Assembly (NCBI RefSeq): GCF_018917525.1
Contig: NZ_JAHLOS010000001.1
Span: 248,001-312,000 of the forward strand
DNA: 64,000 bases
Reading direction: 5' to 3'
Source of the DNA: Enterococcus raffinosus
Lineage (GTDB): Bacteria > Bacillota > Bacilli > Lactobacillales > Enterococcaceae
Shown here: in pieces, positions 7,900-16,295 of the stretch
How positions within the stretch are numbered: position 1 is the first letter of the stretch
How the letters are laid out: every line of letters begins with the position of its first letter
Translations under genes and position numbers: made by a program
Notes under the pieces: model-generated
The model's database searches: none
Seen by the model: only the letters and a program-made list of their open reading frames with translations
What the model was told of the DNA's origin: nothing

Positions 7900-8796
7900 T
7901 TATTTTATTTTTCGGTAATTGACAGGCGTCATACCAACAAGCTCTTTGAATATTTTGCAGAAATAGCTAGTTTGTGAATAGCCGATATTTTGTGAAATAG
8001 ACTTGATACTTAAATTGGATTGCGTCAAAAGAACTTTTGCTTGTTCAATTCTCTGTTGATTCAAATAGGTAATAAAACTGACTCCGATCTCTTTTTTGAA
8101 TAAACGACTGAAATAGAACTGGCTAAGATACACATGGTTAGCAACATCTTCAAGCGTCAGATTTGTTGTTAAATTCGTATCAATGTATGAAATAGCTTTA
8201 CGAATCTCATCATTTTTTGAATTTATGGAGTCTTTGGTTTCTTTCTTACTTGGATGAAAGTTAAATTTAATTTGTTCACGAGGTTCAGAATCATTAAAGT
8301 GATAGTCGCCAATCGTTTTGAGTAAAGCGGCAGCTGATTCAATTTGAGTTGTACTGACTGTCTTCACTTTTTTTCTAGCTTGACGCAGCTCTGGAGAAGT
8401 TTCCCAATGGGTGACGATTGGATGGATACGAGTATATGGGTTTTTGTCGTCATCAGTAATCTCTACTTGACCAAAAAGGGCAAATCCAATTAATTGATTA
8501 TTGCTGATGATAGGTAATGAAATGTCTGTGAGACCAGCATGACAACGATAGATACAGGGGTCACCATTTTTGGAAGCCTCTAAACCGCCAAACGCATCAC
8601 ATTTTTGACAAAGGGATTTGAACTCTGGATTAGAACGCATCAATTGGCAAAAGGGCGAAAAATTATAAAGATCAGAAGTTTCCTTTCCATGTATATCAAC
8701 AAGGACGGAACCAAAATCTGCCGCAAGTGCGAAATCCTGAATTGTTTTGGAAAGTTGCAAGGAACTGTGCGAATTCAATGTACTAATATTTTCCAT
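7900..8796 (-). CDS. pocR: PocR, AraC-family activator of the pdu operon
   Basis: Transcriptional activator that senses propanediol. The N-terminal PocR sensory domain (residues about 10-165) carries the cysteine-rich C-Q-K-C-D, P-C-I-Y-R-C-H-A-G-L-T-D segment; the C-terminal 100 residues are two AraC-type helix-turn-helices (Y-L-S-Q-F-Y-F-S-R-L-F-K and I-G-Y-S-Q-T-S-Y-F-C-K-I-F-K). Length 298 aa. The ribosome site AGGAGG sits 7 nt before ATG. It is divergent from pduA, and its 3' end faces a riboswitch RNA that can read into it as antisense, so it is likely controlled by B12 as well as by its inducer. Confidence 0.93.
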   Translation of the reverse strand: MENISTLNSHSSLQLSKTIQDFALAADFGSVLVDIHGKETSDLYNFSPFCQLMRSNPEFKSLCQKCDAFGGLEASKNGDPCIYRCHAGLTDISLPIISNNQLIGFALFGQVEITDDDKNPYTRIHPIVTHWETSPELRQARKKVKTVSTTQIESAAALLKTIGDYHFNDSEPREQIKFNFHPSKKETKDSINSKNDEIRKAISYIDTNLTTNLTLEDVANHVYLSQFYFSRLFKKEIGVSFITYLNQQRIEQAKVLLTQSNLSIKSISQNIGYSQTSYFCKIFKELVGMTPVNYRKIK

Positions 8797-8949
8797 GTAA
8801 GCGCCTCCTAGTCATCTACCATTTTACCAGAACACAATTTTAATTTAAATCTTGTTTATACCAATAACATTATTTTGACCAGCAGAAGACAAAATATTGC
8901 TATTTTTTGAACTTAATTGACCGCCGATTAAGGTTTATTTAGTAATGTC

Positions 8950-8977
8950 TTGACACTAATCTGCAACAAAATATTAA
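8950..8977 (+). promoter_or_regulatory. promoter of the main pdu operon
   Basis: TTGACA (8950-8955) and TATTAA (8972-8977) are separated by 16 nt. Transcription would start near 8984, only about 14 nt before the hairpin at 8998. PocR should bind upstream; I cannot assign its site. Confidence 0.55.
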
Positions 8978-8997
8978 CATTCGAATTAATCCGACAA

Positions 8998-9028
8998 AAA
9001 GATAGGACAAATTTGTTCTATCTTTTTT
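8998..9028 (+). promoter_or_regulatory. U-tailed hairpin in the pduA leader
   Basis: AAAGATAGGACAAA pairs with TTTGTTCTATCTTT (one G-U pair) and is followed by a T run. It has terminator form but lies between a probable promoter and pduA, so it may be an attenuator, an mRNA-stabilizing 5' hairpin, or an operator palindrome. Confidence 0.6.
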
Positions 9029-9043
9029 GTTTATCATTATAAA

Positions 9044-9057
9044 TGTAAGTGCTATCA
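9044..9057 (+). promoter_or_regulatory. possible cre (CcpA) site before pduA
   Basis: TGTAAGTGCTATCA fits the catabolite response element consensus TGWNANCGNTNWCA with one mismatch (T for the central C). It lies just before the pduA ribosome site, where CcpA binding could block transcription. Prediction only. Confidence 0.4.
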
Positions 9058-9079
9058 AAATAATTAGGAGGAATGTTTT

Positions 9080-9358
9080 ATGCCACAAGAAGCGCTAGGA
9101 ATGATTGAAACTAGGGGGTTGATCGGTGCGATTGAAGCAGCTGATGCAATGGTAAAAGCTGCGAATGTTTCCTTAGTTGGAACGGAAAAAATTGGTTCTG
9201 GATTAGTCACTGTGATGGTACGAGGAGATGTAGGTGCGGTTAAAGCAGCAGTTGATGCAGGTGTTTCTGCGGCGAACGCGGTAGGAGAAGTTGTTTCTAA
9301 TTATGTTATTCCACGGCCACATACTGAAGTTGAAGGCTTGCTCCCTAAGTCAGAATAG
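9080..9358 (+). CDS. pduA: PduA, hexameric BMC shell protein
   Basis: Small single-domain BMC protein (92 aa) that tiles the shell facets and whose central pore is thought to admit propanediol. It shows [21 protein letters not shown] and the pore loop K-I-G-S-G-L-V, plus the V-I-P-R-P-H end. It is about 80% identical by eye to PduJ (16.0 kb). The ribosome site AGGAGG lies 8 nt before ATG. First gene of the long operon to pduQ or pduW. Confidence 0.96.
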   Translation: MPQEALGMIETRGLIGAIEAADAMVKAANVSLVGTEKIGSGLVTVMVRGDVGAVKAAVDAGVSAANAVGEVVSNYVIPRPHTEVEGLLPKSE

Positions 9359-9375
9359 AAAGGGTGGGATAGCTG

Positions 9376-10185
9376 ATGGCAAACACAGATCAAAAGATCG
9401 AAGAGATCATGAAACGCGTGCTCGCAAAAATGGAAACAGGAAATGAGATGAAAAACACTAACGGAGGAGATCGAAAAATGATTGAAAAGCAATGTGCGTT
9501 AACTGAATTTGTAGGAGCAACAGAGTTTGGAGACACAATTGGGTTAGTAATTGCTAACGTCGATTCATCTTTATTAGAAACAATGAAATTAGAGAAAAAA
9601 TATCGTTCAATCGGAATTGTTGGTGCCCGTACTGGTGCCGGACCTCATATTATGGCTGCTGATGAAGCAGTGAAAGCAACAAATACAGAAGTAATCCTAA
9701 TTGAAATGCCTCGAGATACAAAAGGCGGAGCTGGTCATGGATCGATCGTAATCTTTGGCGGTGACGATGTATCTGATGTGAAGCGTGCGGTAGAGGTTAC
9801 TCTGAAGGAAGTTGATACACGCACGTTTGGTGATGTATATGGCAACGAAGCTGGACATATTGAGTGTCAATATACAGCACGTGCTAGTTATGCCTGCAAT
9901 AAAGTATTTGGCGCTCCAGTTGGAAAAGCCTTTGGTATTTTAGTTGGTGCTCCTGCCGCAATTGGTGTTGTTATGGCTGATACGGCGTTAAAATCTGCAA
10001 ATGTTGACGTAGTTTCTTACGCAACACCGCAAAATGGACAAAGTTTCTCAAATGAGGTAACGATGACAATCACTGGTGATTCTGGTGCTGTTCGTCAAGC
10101 GATTATTTCAGCACGTGATATCGGTTGCCAATTATTGGGAACAATGGGTAGTACGCCTAAAAATGATCAACCATCATACATTTAA
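9376..10185 (+). CDS. pduB: PduB, trimeric tandem-BMC shell protein, with internal start for PduB'
   Basis: A 269-aa tandem BMC (BMC-T) shell protein. Residues 1-35 form an extension with an amphipathic helix (K-I-E-E-I-M-K-R-V-L-A-K-M-E), the type known in enterics to tie shell to core enzymes; two BMC domains follow. An internal ATG at 9478, 9 nt behind GGAGGA (9463-9468), would give a 235-residue PduB' lacking the extension, as made in Salmonella. The upstream start has the weaker AAGGGTGGG. Confidence 0.95.
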   Translation: MANTDQKIEEIMKRVLAKMETGNEMKNTNGGDRKMIEKQCALTEFVGATEFGDTIGLVIANVDSSLLETMKLEKKYRSIGIVGARTGAGPHIMAADEAVKATNTEVILIEMPRDTKGGAGHGSIVIFGGDDVSDVKRAVEVTLKEVDTRTFGDVYGNEAGHIECQYTARASYACNKVFGAPVGKAFGILVGAPAAIGVVMADTALKSANVDVVSYATPQNGQSFSNEVTMTITGDSGAVRQAIISARDIGCQLLGTMGSTPKNDQPSYI

Positions 10186-10204
10186 GAGTGGGAGTGAAAA
10201 ATAG

Positions 10205-11866
10205 ATGAAATCAAAACGATTTGAAGAACTAGAAAAAAGACCGGTCAATCAAGATGGTTTCGTAGATGAATGGGTAGAAGAAGGCTTAATTGCGATGCAA
10301 AGTCCGAACGACCCTAAGCCAAGCATAAAGATCGTCAATGGCGAAGTGGTCGAGCTTGATGGAAAAGACAAAGCGGACTTTGATTTGATTGATTCCTACA
10401 TTGCACAATATGGGATTGATTTAACTCGCGCAGAAGAAGTAATGACTATTCCTTCTAAAGAGTTAGCAAATAAAATCGTCGATCCAAACATTTCACGTGA
10501 AGAAATCGTTCAATTAACCACAGCAGCGACTCCAGGTAAATTGAATGAAGTTGTCGGCTATATGAATGTTGTTGAAATGATGATGGCCGTTCAAAAAATG
10601 CGTGCCCGTCGTCGTCCTACGACGCAATCTCACGTAACCAACGTTCGAGACAATCCAGTTCAAATTGCCGCTGATGCCGCTGAAGGCGCATTGCGCGGAT
10701 TTGATGAACAAGAAACAACCGTTGCAGTAGCTCGTTATGCACCATTTAATGCAGTGGCAATCATGGTTGGTTCACAAACTGGACGTCCAGGTGTATTAAC
10801 GCAATGTTCATTAGAAGAAGCAACAGAGCTTGACTTAGGAATGCGCGGCTTTACAGCTTATGCAGAAACAATCTCTGTCTATGGTACGGAGCAAGTATTT
10901 ACCGATGGTGATGATACGCCATGGTCGAAAGGCTTCTTGGCTTCTTGTTACGCATCTCGCGGATTGAAAATGCGCTTTACTTCGGGAACAGGATCAGAAG
11001 TACAGATGGGTTATGCCGAAGGAAAATCAATGCTGTATCTTGAAACACGCTGTATCTTCTTAACGAAAGCAGCAGGGGTACAAGGTTTGCAAAATGGTTC
11101 AATTAGTTGTATTGGTGTTCCGGGAGCGGTTCCTTCAGGAATTCGGGCAATTTTAGCAGAAAACTTGATTGCTATGTTGCTTGACTTAGAAGTGGCTTCA
11201 GGAAATGACCAAACCTTCTCACATTCGGATATTCGTAGAACCGCTCGTTTGCTAATGCAGTTCTTACCAGGAACAGACTTCATTTCATCTGGTTATTCCG
11301 CAACACCAAACTATGACAATATGTTCGCTGGTTCAAACTTCGATGCAGATGATTTCGATGATTACAATATCATTCAACGTGACTTGAGAGTGGATGGCGG
11401 ATTACGACCAGTTAGCGAAGAAGACGTGGTTGCTGTTCGTAATAAAGCAGCAAGAGCGTTGCAGGGCTTGTTTGATAAGTTGGGCTTGCCAACAATTACG
11501 GATGAGGAAGTGGAAGCAGCAACGTATGCTCGCGGATCACAAGACATGCCGGAACGTGACATGGTTCAAGACATTAAAGCGGCGCAAGAATTATTAACGC
11601 AAGGTGCAACTGGTTTGGATCTGGTAAAAGGATTATCAGAAAGTGGCTTCGAAGATGTAGCGACCAGCTTGCTTAATCTATTGAAACAACGTGTAGCTGG
11701 AGATTTCTTACAAACTTCTTCAATATTTGATGCGGATTGGAATGTAATCTCTGCTGTCAATGACAAGAATGATTATGCTGGACCAGGTACAGGGTATCGA
11801 CTTGACGGTTCAGAATGGGAAAAAGTTAAAGCAATCCCTAAAGCAATCAATCCGAAAGATATTTAA
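10205..11866 (+). CDS. pduC: propanediol (diol) dehydratase large subunit
   Basis: Alpha subunit of AdoCbl-dependent diol dehydratase, which turns 1,2-propanediol into propionaldehyde inside the microcompartment. Length 553 aa is typical. Characteristic stretches include K-S-K-R-F-E-E-L-E-K-R-P-V-N at the N-terminus, A-R-R-R-P-T-T-Q-S-H-V-T-N and the substrate-site segment T-S-G-T-G-S-E-V-Q-M-G. It is followed 13 nt later by pduD and shows no encapsulation peptide of its own. A glycerol dehydratase activity on the same family cannot be ruled out from sequence alone. Confidence 0.97.
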   Translation: MKSKRFEELEKRPVNQDGFVDEWVEEGLIAMQSPNDPKPSIKIVNGEVVELDGKDKADFDLIDSYIAQYGIDLTRAEEVMTIPSKELANKIVDPNISREEIVQLTTAATPGKLNEVVGYMNVVEMMMAVQKMRARRRPTTQSHVTNVRDNPVQIAADAAEGALRGFDEQETTVAVARYAPFNAVAIMVGSQTGRPGVLTQCSLEEATELDLGMRGFTAYAETISVYGTEQVFTDGDDTPWSKGFLASCYASRGLKMRFTSGTGSEVQMGYAEGKSMLYLETRCIFLTKAAGVQGLQNGSISCIGVPGAVPSGIRAILAENLIAMLLDLEVASGNDQTFSHSDIRRTARLLMQFLPGTDFISSGYSATPNYDNMFAGSNFDADDFDDYNIIQRDLRVDGGLRPVSEEDVVAVRNKAARALQGLFDKLGLPTITDEEVEAATYARGSQDMPERDMVQDIKAAQELLTQGATGLDLVKGLSESGFEDVATSLLNLLKQRVAGDFLQTSSIFDADWNVISAVNDKNDYAGPGTGYRLDGSEWEKVKAIPKAINPKDI

Positions 11867-11878
11867 GGAGGAGTAAAA

Positions 11879-12547
11879 ATGACAGAACTAAATGAAAATC
11901 TTTTACGCTCCATCATCAAAGAAGTTCTAACTGAAATGGAAGCGAACACAGGAGATCAACCAGTTGCTTTTGAACAACAAGCAAAATCAGAGCCTGCAGC
12001 ATCATCCGATTGGTTTAAATCTGTCGGTGTTGCCCAGCCAGGAAACTCTCAGGATGAAGTAGTTATTGCAGTGGCACCAGCATTTGCAGAATCACAAACA
12101 ACCAATATTCTTGGTGTCCCTCACAAAGAAATTTTGAAGCAAGTAATTGCCGGTATTGAAGAAGAAGGATTAAAGGCACGGGTCGTTAAGGTATATCGTA
12201 CGTCAGATGTGGCCTTTGCTGGTGTTGAAGGTGACAAATTATCTGGTTCAGGCGTTTGTGTGGCGATTCAATCAAAGGGAACGTCCATCATTCACCAAAA
12301 AGATTTGCAGCCGTTATCAAATCTAGAGCTCTTCCCGCAAGCGCCACTGATTACTTTAGAAACGTATCGAGCAATGGGAAAAAATGCTGCAAAGTATGCT
12401 AAGGGTGAATCGCCAAATCCAGTACCGATGATGAATGACCAAATGGCTCGTCCAAAATATCAAGCATTGTCAGCTTTGCTCCACATTAAAGAAACGAAGC
12501 ACGTTGTAATCGGAAAACCAGCAGAAGAAATTTCTGTAACTTTATAG
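11879..12547 (+). CDS. pduD: propanediol dehydratase medium subunit
   Basis: Beta subunit of diol dehydratase (222 aa). The first 20 residues ([17 protein letters not shown]) form the amphipathic helix used in this family to target the enzyme into the shell, followed by a loose linker rich in Q, A, S and P. The conserved body begins near [11 protein letters not shown] and includes the cobalamin-contact segment [15 protein letters not shown] good GGAGG site lies before ATG. Confidence 0.96.
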   Translation: MTELNENLLRSIIKEVLTEMEANTGDQPVAFEQQAKSEPAASSDWFKSVGVAQPGNSQDEVVIAVAPAFAESQTTNILGVPHKEILKQVIAGIEEEGLKARVVKVYRTSDVAFAGVEGDKLSGSGVCVAIQSKGTSIIHQKDLQPLSNLELFPQAPLITLETYRAMGKNAAKYAKGESPNPVPMMNDQMARPKYQALSALLHIKETKHVVIGKPAEEISVTL

Positions 12548-12560
12548 TGAGGTGACTAGA

Positions 12561-13073
12561 ATGAATGAGCAATCTATCGAAAGTTTGGTTCGAGGGATCT
12601 TAAAAGATATGAACAATGGTGCGGGAAGTGCGGCACCTGAAACATCAGTAAGTTCTGGATCAGCAACTGTGGCTGATTATCCAATCGCAAAAAATCATCC
12701 GGATTGGATCAAAACAAAAACGGGTAAAACATTAGACGATATTACGTTGGAAAATGTTTTGAACGGATCATTAACTCCTGACGATTTGAAAATTACTCCT
12801 CGCATTTTAAAGGCTCAAGGAGAAATTGCTACAAGTGCAGGAAGAAAAACGATCTCAAATAACTTTGATCGTGCGTCTGAATTGACGGCTGTTCCTGATG
12901 CCCGCGTATTGGAAATGTATAACGCGTTACGACCTTATCGTTCAAGTAAACAAGAATTGTTAGATATCGCGAATGAGTTGGAAACGAAATACAGTGCAAA
13001 AATCAGCGCTGCCTATGTTCGTGAAGCAGCAGAGCACTATGAAAAACGGAAAAAACTAAAAGGTGATAACTAA
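12561..13073 (+). CDS. pduE: propanediol dehydratase small subunit
   Basis: Gamma subunit of diol dehydratase (170 aa). It has its own short N-terminal amphipathic segment (Q-S-I-E-S-L-V-R-G-I-L-K-D-M), a linker, and the conserved P-D-W-I-K-T-K-T-G-K and L-T-P-D-D-L-K-I-T-P-R-I-L motifs, ending in the charged Y-E-K-R-K-K-L-K. ATG 12561 is placed 6 nt after GTGAGGTG; an in-frame GTG at 12552 belongs to that site. Confidence 0.95.
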   Translation: MNEQSIESLVRGILKDMNNGAGSAAPETSVSSGSATVADYPIAKNHPDWIKTKTGKTLDDITLENVLNGSLTPDDLKITPRILKAQGEIATSAGRKTISNNFDRASELTAVPDARVLEMYNALRPYRSSKQELLDIANELETKYSAKISAAYVREAAEHYEKRKKLKGDN

Positions 13074-13108
13074 TTTCTAGTTCGGAATTTCAGGAAGAGG
13101 AGCAATGA

Positions 13109-14947
13109 ATGATGAAACGTGTAATTGGGATTGATATTGGAAATTCCTCAACTGAAGTTGCTTTAGTTGAAATTGATAACCATCAACAAGTCCGATTCCT
13201 AGAATCAGCAATTGCGGAGACGACTGGAATAAAAGGAACAAAGAAAAATTTATTTGGTATCTATAAGGCGATCAATGAGGCTTGCGCTAAAAATCATTTA
13301 AAGATCGAAGAAATCGATTTGATTCGAATCAATGAGGCGACACCGGTTATTGGTGATGTGGCAATGGAAACAATCACAGAAACAATCATTACAGAATCAA
13401 CCATGATCGGCCATAATCCCAAAACGCCTGGTGGTTTAGGACTAGGGGTTGGGACAACGCTTCGCTTTGAAGAACTTGAAAAAAGCGGAAAACGTGACAC
13501 GCCCTACATTTTGATTATTGAAAAGACCTTTGACTTTGATGATGTAGCACGTCAAATTAATCAATTTGTGGCAAGTGGGTTTCTGATTACTGCTGCAATT
13601 ATGCAATCAGATGACGGCGTTTTAGTGAACAATCGCTTGGATAAAAAGATACCAATTGTCGATGAAGTTTCGTATATCGATAAAGTTCCTGTCAATATGC
13701 TGGCAGCAGTTGAGGTGGCTGAGACAGGTCGGGGTGTTTCTCAATTGTCAAATCCATATGGAATTGCCACTGTCTTTGATCTTGATTCAGAGGCGACTAA
13801 AAATATCGTCCCAGTTGCCCGGGCCTTAATCGGAAATCGTTCGGCAGTTGTCATAAAAACACCAAAAGGCGATGTCAAAGCTCGGACTATTCCTGCTGGG
13901 AAAATCGAAATTACTGGTGGGAATCGACGAAATACTGTTGGAATTTCAGCTGGAGCTGAAAAAATCATGGAAACCGTATCAGCGTTTGAAGTGATCGATA
14001 ACGTAACTGGTGAATCAGGCACAAATGTTGGCGGTATGCTAGAGAAAGTTCGTTTAACTATGGCTGAGTTAACCGATCGACCAGTGAATCAAATCTTTAT
14101 TCAAGATCTACTGGCTGTCGATACCTTTGTTCCAATTAGTGTTAAAGGCGGATTAGCTGGGGAATTTTCGATGGAGCAGGCGGTAGGAATTGCTTCAATG
14201 GTCAAATCGGATCATTTGCAGATGTCAAAAATCGCTGATGCGATCCAGCAGGATTTAGGGATCAAGGTTGAGATCGGCGGCGCGGAGGCGGAAGCAGCGA
14301 TTTTAGGTGCATTAACGACACCGGGAACATCTGCTCCGCTAGCCATTTTGGATTTAGGTGCCGGATCGACCGACGCTTCTATTATTAAAAAAGATGAGAG
14401 AATCGTAGCTACTCATTTGGCTGGCGCCGGCGATATGGTGACCATGCTGATTCAATCAGAACTAGGTTTAGAAGATGTTTATCTAGCTGAGGATATCAAA
14501 AAATACCCTTTGGCAAAGGTTGAGAATATTTTCTACATTCGTCATGAGGATGGCTCCGTTCAATTCTTTGATCAACCATTAGATCCTTCCTTATTTGCTA
14601 AGGTCGTCGTGGTAACACCTGATGGTTATGTTCCGATTCCAGGCGATGATTCCATTGAAAAAATCCGCTTGGTTCGACAGACAGCAAAAGAACGAGTCTT
14701 TGTAACGAATGCGTTACGAGCTTTGCGAAGAGTTAGTCCAACGGGAAGTATTCGCGATATTCCATTTGTAGTCATTGTCGGTGGATCGGCTTTAGATTTT
14801 GAAGTACCACAGATCGTAACCAATGCACTCTCTCATTACGGCTTAGTCGCAGGTCGCGGAAACATTCGTCAAATCGAGGGACCGCGAAACGCTGTGGCAA
14901 CCGGATTGATTCTTTCATATTTGAGGGAGGGATTTGATGGAGCTTGA
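13109..14947 (+). CDS. pduG: diol dehydratase reactivase large subunit
   Basis: DdrA-type ATP-dependent reactivating factor (612 aa) that swaps damaged cobalamin out of inactivated diol dehydratase. The actin-like ATPase fold shows in I-G-I-D-I-G-N-S-S-T-E-V-A at the N-terminus, the second phosphate motif L-D-L-G-A-G-S-T-D-A-S and a late V-I-V-G-G-S-A-L-D. Strong AGGAGG site. The end overlaps pduH by 11 nt, which fits the need for balanced subunits. Confidence 0.96.
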   Translation: MMKRVIGIDIGNSSTEVALVEIDNHQQVRFLESAIAETTGIKGTKKNLFGIYKAINEACAKNHLKIEEIDLIRINEATPVIGDVAMETITETIITESTMIGHNPKTPGGLGLGVGTTLRFEELEKSGKRDTPYILIIEKTFDFDDVARQINQFVASGFLITAAIMQSDDGVLVNNRLDKKIPIVDEVSYIDKVPVNMLAAVEVAETGRGVSQLSNPYGIATVFDLDSEATKNIVPVARALIGNRSAVVIKTPKGDVKARTIPAGKIEITGGNRRNTVGISAGAEKIMETVSAFEVIDNVTGESGTNVGGMLEKVRLTMAELTDRPVNQIFIQDLLAVDTFVPISVKGGLAGEFSMEQAVGIASMVKSDHLQMSKIADAIQQDLGIKVEIGGAEAEAAILGALTTPGTSAPLAILDLGAGSTDASIIKKDERIVATHLAGAGDMVTMLIQSELGLEDVYLAEDIKKYPLAKVENIFYIRHEDGSVQFFDQPLDPSLFAKVVVVTPDGYVPIPGDDSIEKIRLVRQTAKERVFVTNALRALRRVSPTGSIRDIPFVVIVGGSALDFEVPQIVTNALSHYGLVAGRGNIRQIEGPRNAVATGLILSYLREGFDGA

Positions 14948-15314
14948 TTTAAATGTCCGCCCTGTAGTCTTAATCTATCTTGATAAAAGGGCATCGGCTG
15001 AGGATATTCAATATATCTTTTATGGCTTGGAAGAAGAAAAAATCCCTTACAGCTTAGAACAAAGGAATTTTTCAACCGCGACAGAGGCTGCTTATATTGC
15101 AGCAAATACCTCATCGCTAAATGTTGGAATCGGCTATGTGAACAATGAAGTCGCTCTTCATTATAAAAATTTGGCACCAGAAACTCCTTATCAATCGATT
15201 CAACGAGTTGTAACTTGTCCACCATTGATTTTAAAAAGCTTTGGTGGGAATGCGGCACGTTTAGTAAAGGGTGTGCCATTCAAATCAATTGATCCTATGG
15301 AGGTGAAAGCATGA
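14937..15314 (+). CDS. pduH: diol dehydratase reactivase small subunit
   Basis: DdrB-type subunit (125 aa) that pairs with PduG and resembles the beta subunit of diol dehydratase. Conserved segments are P-V-V-L-I-Y, G-L-E-E-E-K-I-P-Y and the C-terminal N-A-A-R-L-V-K-G-V-P-F. ATG 14937 follows GGGAGG and lies inside the end of pduG. The stop shares bases with the pduK start (ATGA). Confidence 0.94.
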   Translation: MELDLNVRPVVLIYLDKRASAEDIQYIFYGLEEEKIPYSLEQRNFSTATEAAYIAANTSSLNVGIGYVNNEVALHYKNLAPETPYQSIQRVVTCPPLILKSFGGNAARLVKGVPFKSIDPMEVKA

Positions 15315-15880
15315 AACAAGCAATTGGCTTAGTTGAAGTAAAAGGCCTAGCCAGTGCAATCGAAGTATCAGATACAATGGTCAAGGTGGCAAATGTAGAG
15401 CTCTTGGGTGTTGAAAAAGCGAAAGGTTTCGGTTGGATGACCGTTAAAGTGGCTGGAGATGTTGGAGCTGTTAAGGCAGCGGTTGATGCTGGTAAAGCCA
15501 AAGCGGTTCAAAATAATGTGTATCTTTCTTCACTGGTTATCCCTCGTCCAGCAAACAACTTAGAAGACTTCTTCTTTAAAAAGGAAGAGGAGAAAGTTGA
15601 TGTTCCTGCTGAGACGATTGAACAGCCAGAAGCAGTGATCGAAGCTGTTCCAGAGCCGGATAAGGTGGAAGAAAAACCAGAACCGATGGAAAAACCGGAA
15701 CTGGTAGAACCGATTAAAGAAGAACCGATCAAGGAAGCACCAGTTAAGGAAGAACCTGCTAAAAAGGATCTGCCTGACGAGAAACCGGTTAAAAAAGAAC
15801 CGATCAAGGATCAGCCCAAGAAGAAAAAGAATCCACCTAAAGGATCGAAAAAAGCTTCAGAACCGAAAAAGAAAAAGTAA
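15311..15880 (+). CDS. pduK: PduK-like BMC shell protein with long charged tail
   Basis: Residues 1-85 are a BMC hexamer domain (A-I-G-L-V-E-V-K-G-L-A-S-A-I-E and [15 protein letters not shown]). Residues about 92-189 form a low-complexity tail: Glu/Pro/Val-rich repeats such as K-P-E-P and K-E-E-P-I-K-E-A-P-V, shifting toward a Lys-rich end (K-K-K-N-P-P-K-G-S-K-K). The name follows position after pduH and BMC-plus-tail design; enteric PduK has a different, shorter tail. The tail probably faces the lumen or cytosol as a disordered tether; that is inference. Confidence 0.85.
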   Translation: MKQAIGLVEVKGLASAIEVSDTMVKVANVELLGVEKAKGFGWMTVKVAGDVGAVKAAVDAGKAKAVQNNVYLSSLVIPRPANNLEDFFFKKEEEKVDVPAETIEQPEAVIEAVPEPDKVEEKPEPMEKPELVEPIKEEPIKEAPVKEEPAKKDLPDEKPVKKEPIKDQPKKKKNPPKGSKKASEPKKKK

Positions 15881-16010
15881 TTACAGACGTTAATGTGATA
15901 CTGGTCCAACTACGCACAGATTTATAGAAGATGCTGAAATCATTTAGCATAAATGATAAAAAGTTTTCACTAGTTTAGTTGGATGATAGACGAATTTAGG
16001 AGGAATAGAC
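15881..16010 (+). other. 130-nt gap between pduK and pduJ
   Basis: No coding capacity. It contains a short hairpin-forming pair ATGCT/AGCAT (near 15932-15951) and ends with the AGGAGG ribosome site of pduJ. This is the largest gap in the pduA-pduL part and might hold an mRNA processing or promoter site, but no convincing -35/-10 pair was found. Confidence 0.4.
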
Positions 16011-16295
16011 ATGAATGATGCATTAGGAATGATCGAAACGAAAGGCCTTGTTGGCGCTGTTGAGGCAGCGGATGCCATGGTTAAGGCTGCGAATGTAACT
16101 TTAGTAGGAACAGAGAAAATCGGTTCTGGATTAGTTACCGTAATGGTTCGCGGAGATGTTGGAGCAGTCAAAGCAGCAGTTGATGCTGGCTGTGCAGCAG
16201 CAGAAAAGGTTGGGGAAGTGGTTTCCGTTCACGTAATCCCAAGACCGCATCGCGATGTTGATGACATTTTAGTACCTAAAGTAGGCAATGAATAA
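16011..16295 (+). CDS. pduJ: PduJ, hexameric BMC shell protein
   Basis: Second PduA-type facet protein (94 aa), nearly the same as PduA through [15 protein letters not shown] and the K-I-G-S-G-L-V pore loop, differing mainly at the C-terminus (R-D-V-D-D-I-L). In enterics PduJ is the more important facet protein for assembly. AGGAGG lies 7 nt before ATG. The end overlaps pduL by 8 nt. Confidence 0.95.
   Translation: MNDALGMIETKGLVGAVEAADAMVKAANVTLVGTEKIGSGLVTVMVRGDVGAVKAAVDAGCAAAEKVGEVVSVHVIPRPHRDVDDILVPKVGNE

Noticed and set aside
8605-8811. Plus-strand frame opposite pocR
   Set aside because: Shadow of pocR; only an antisense RNA is expected from this strand.
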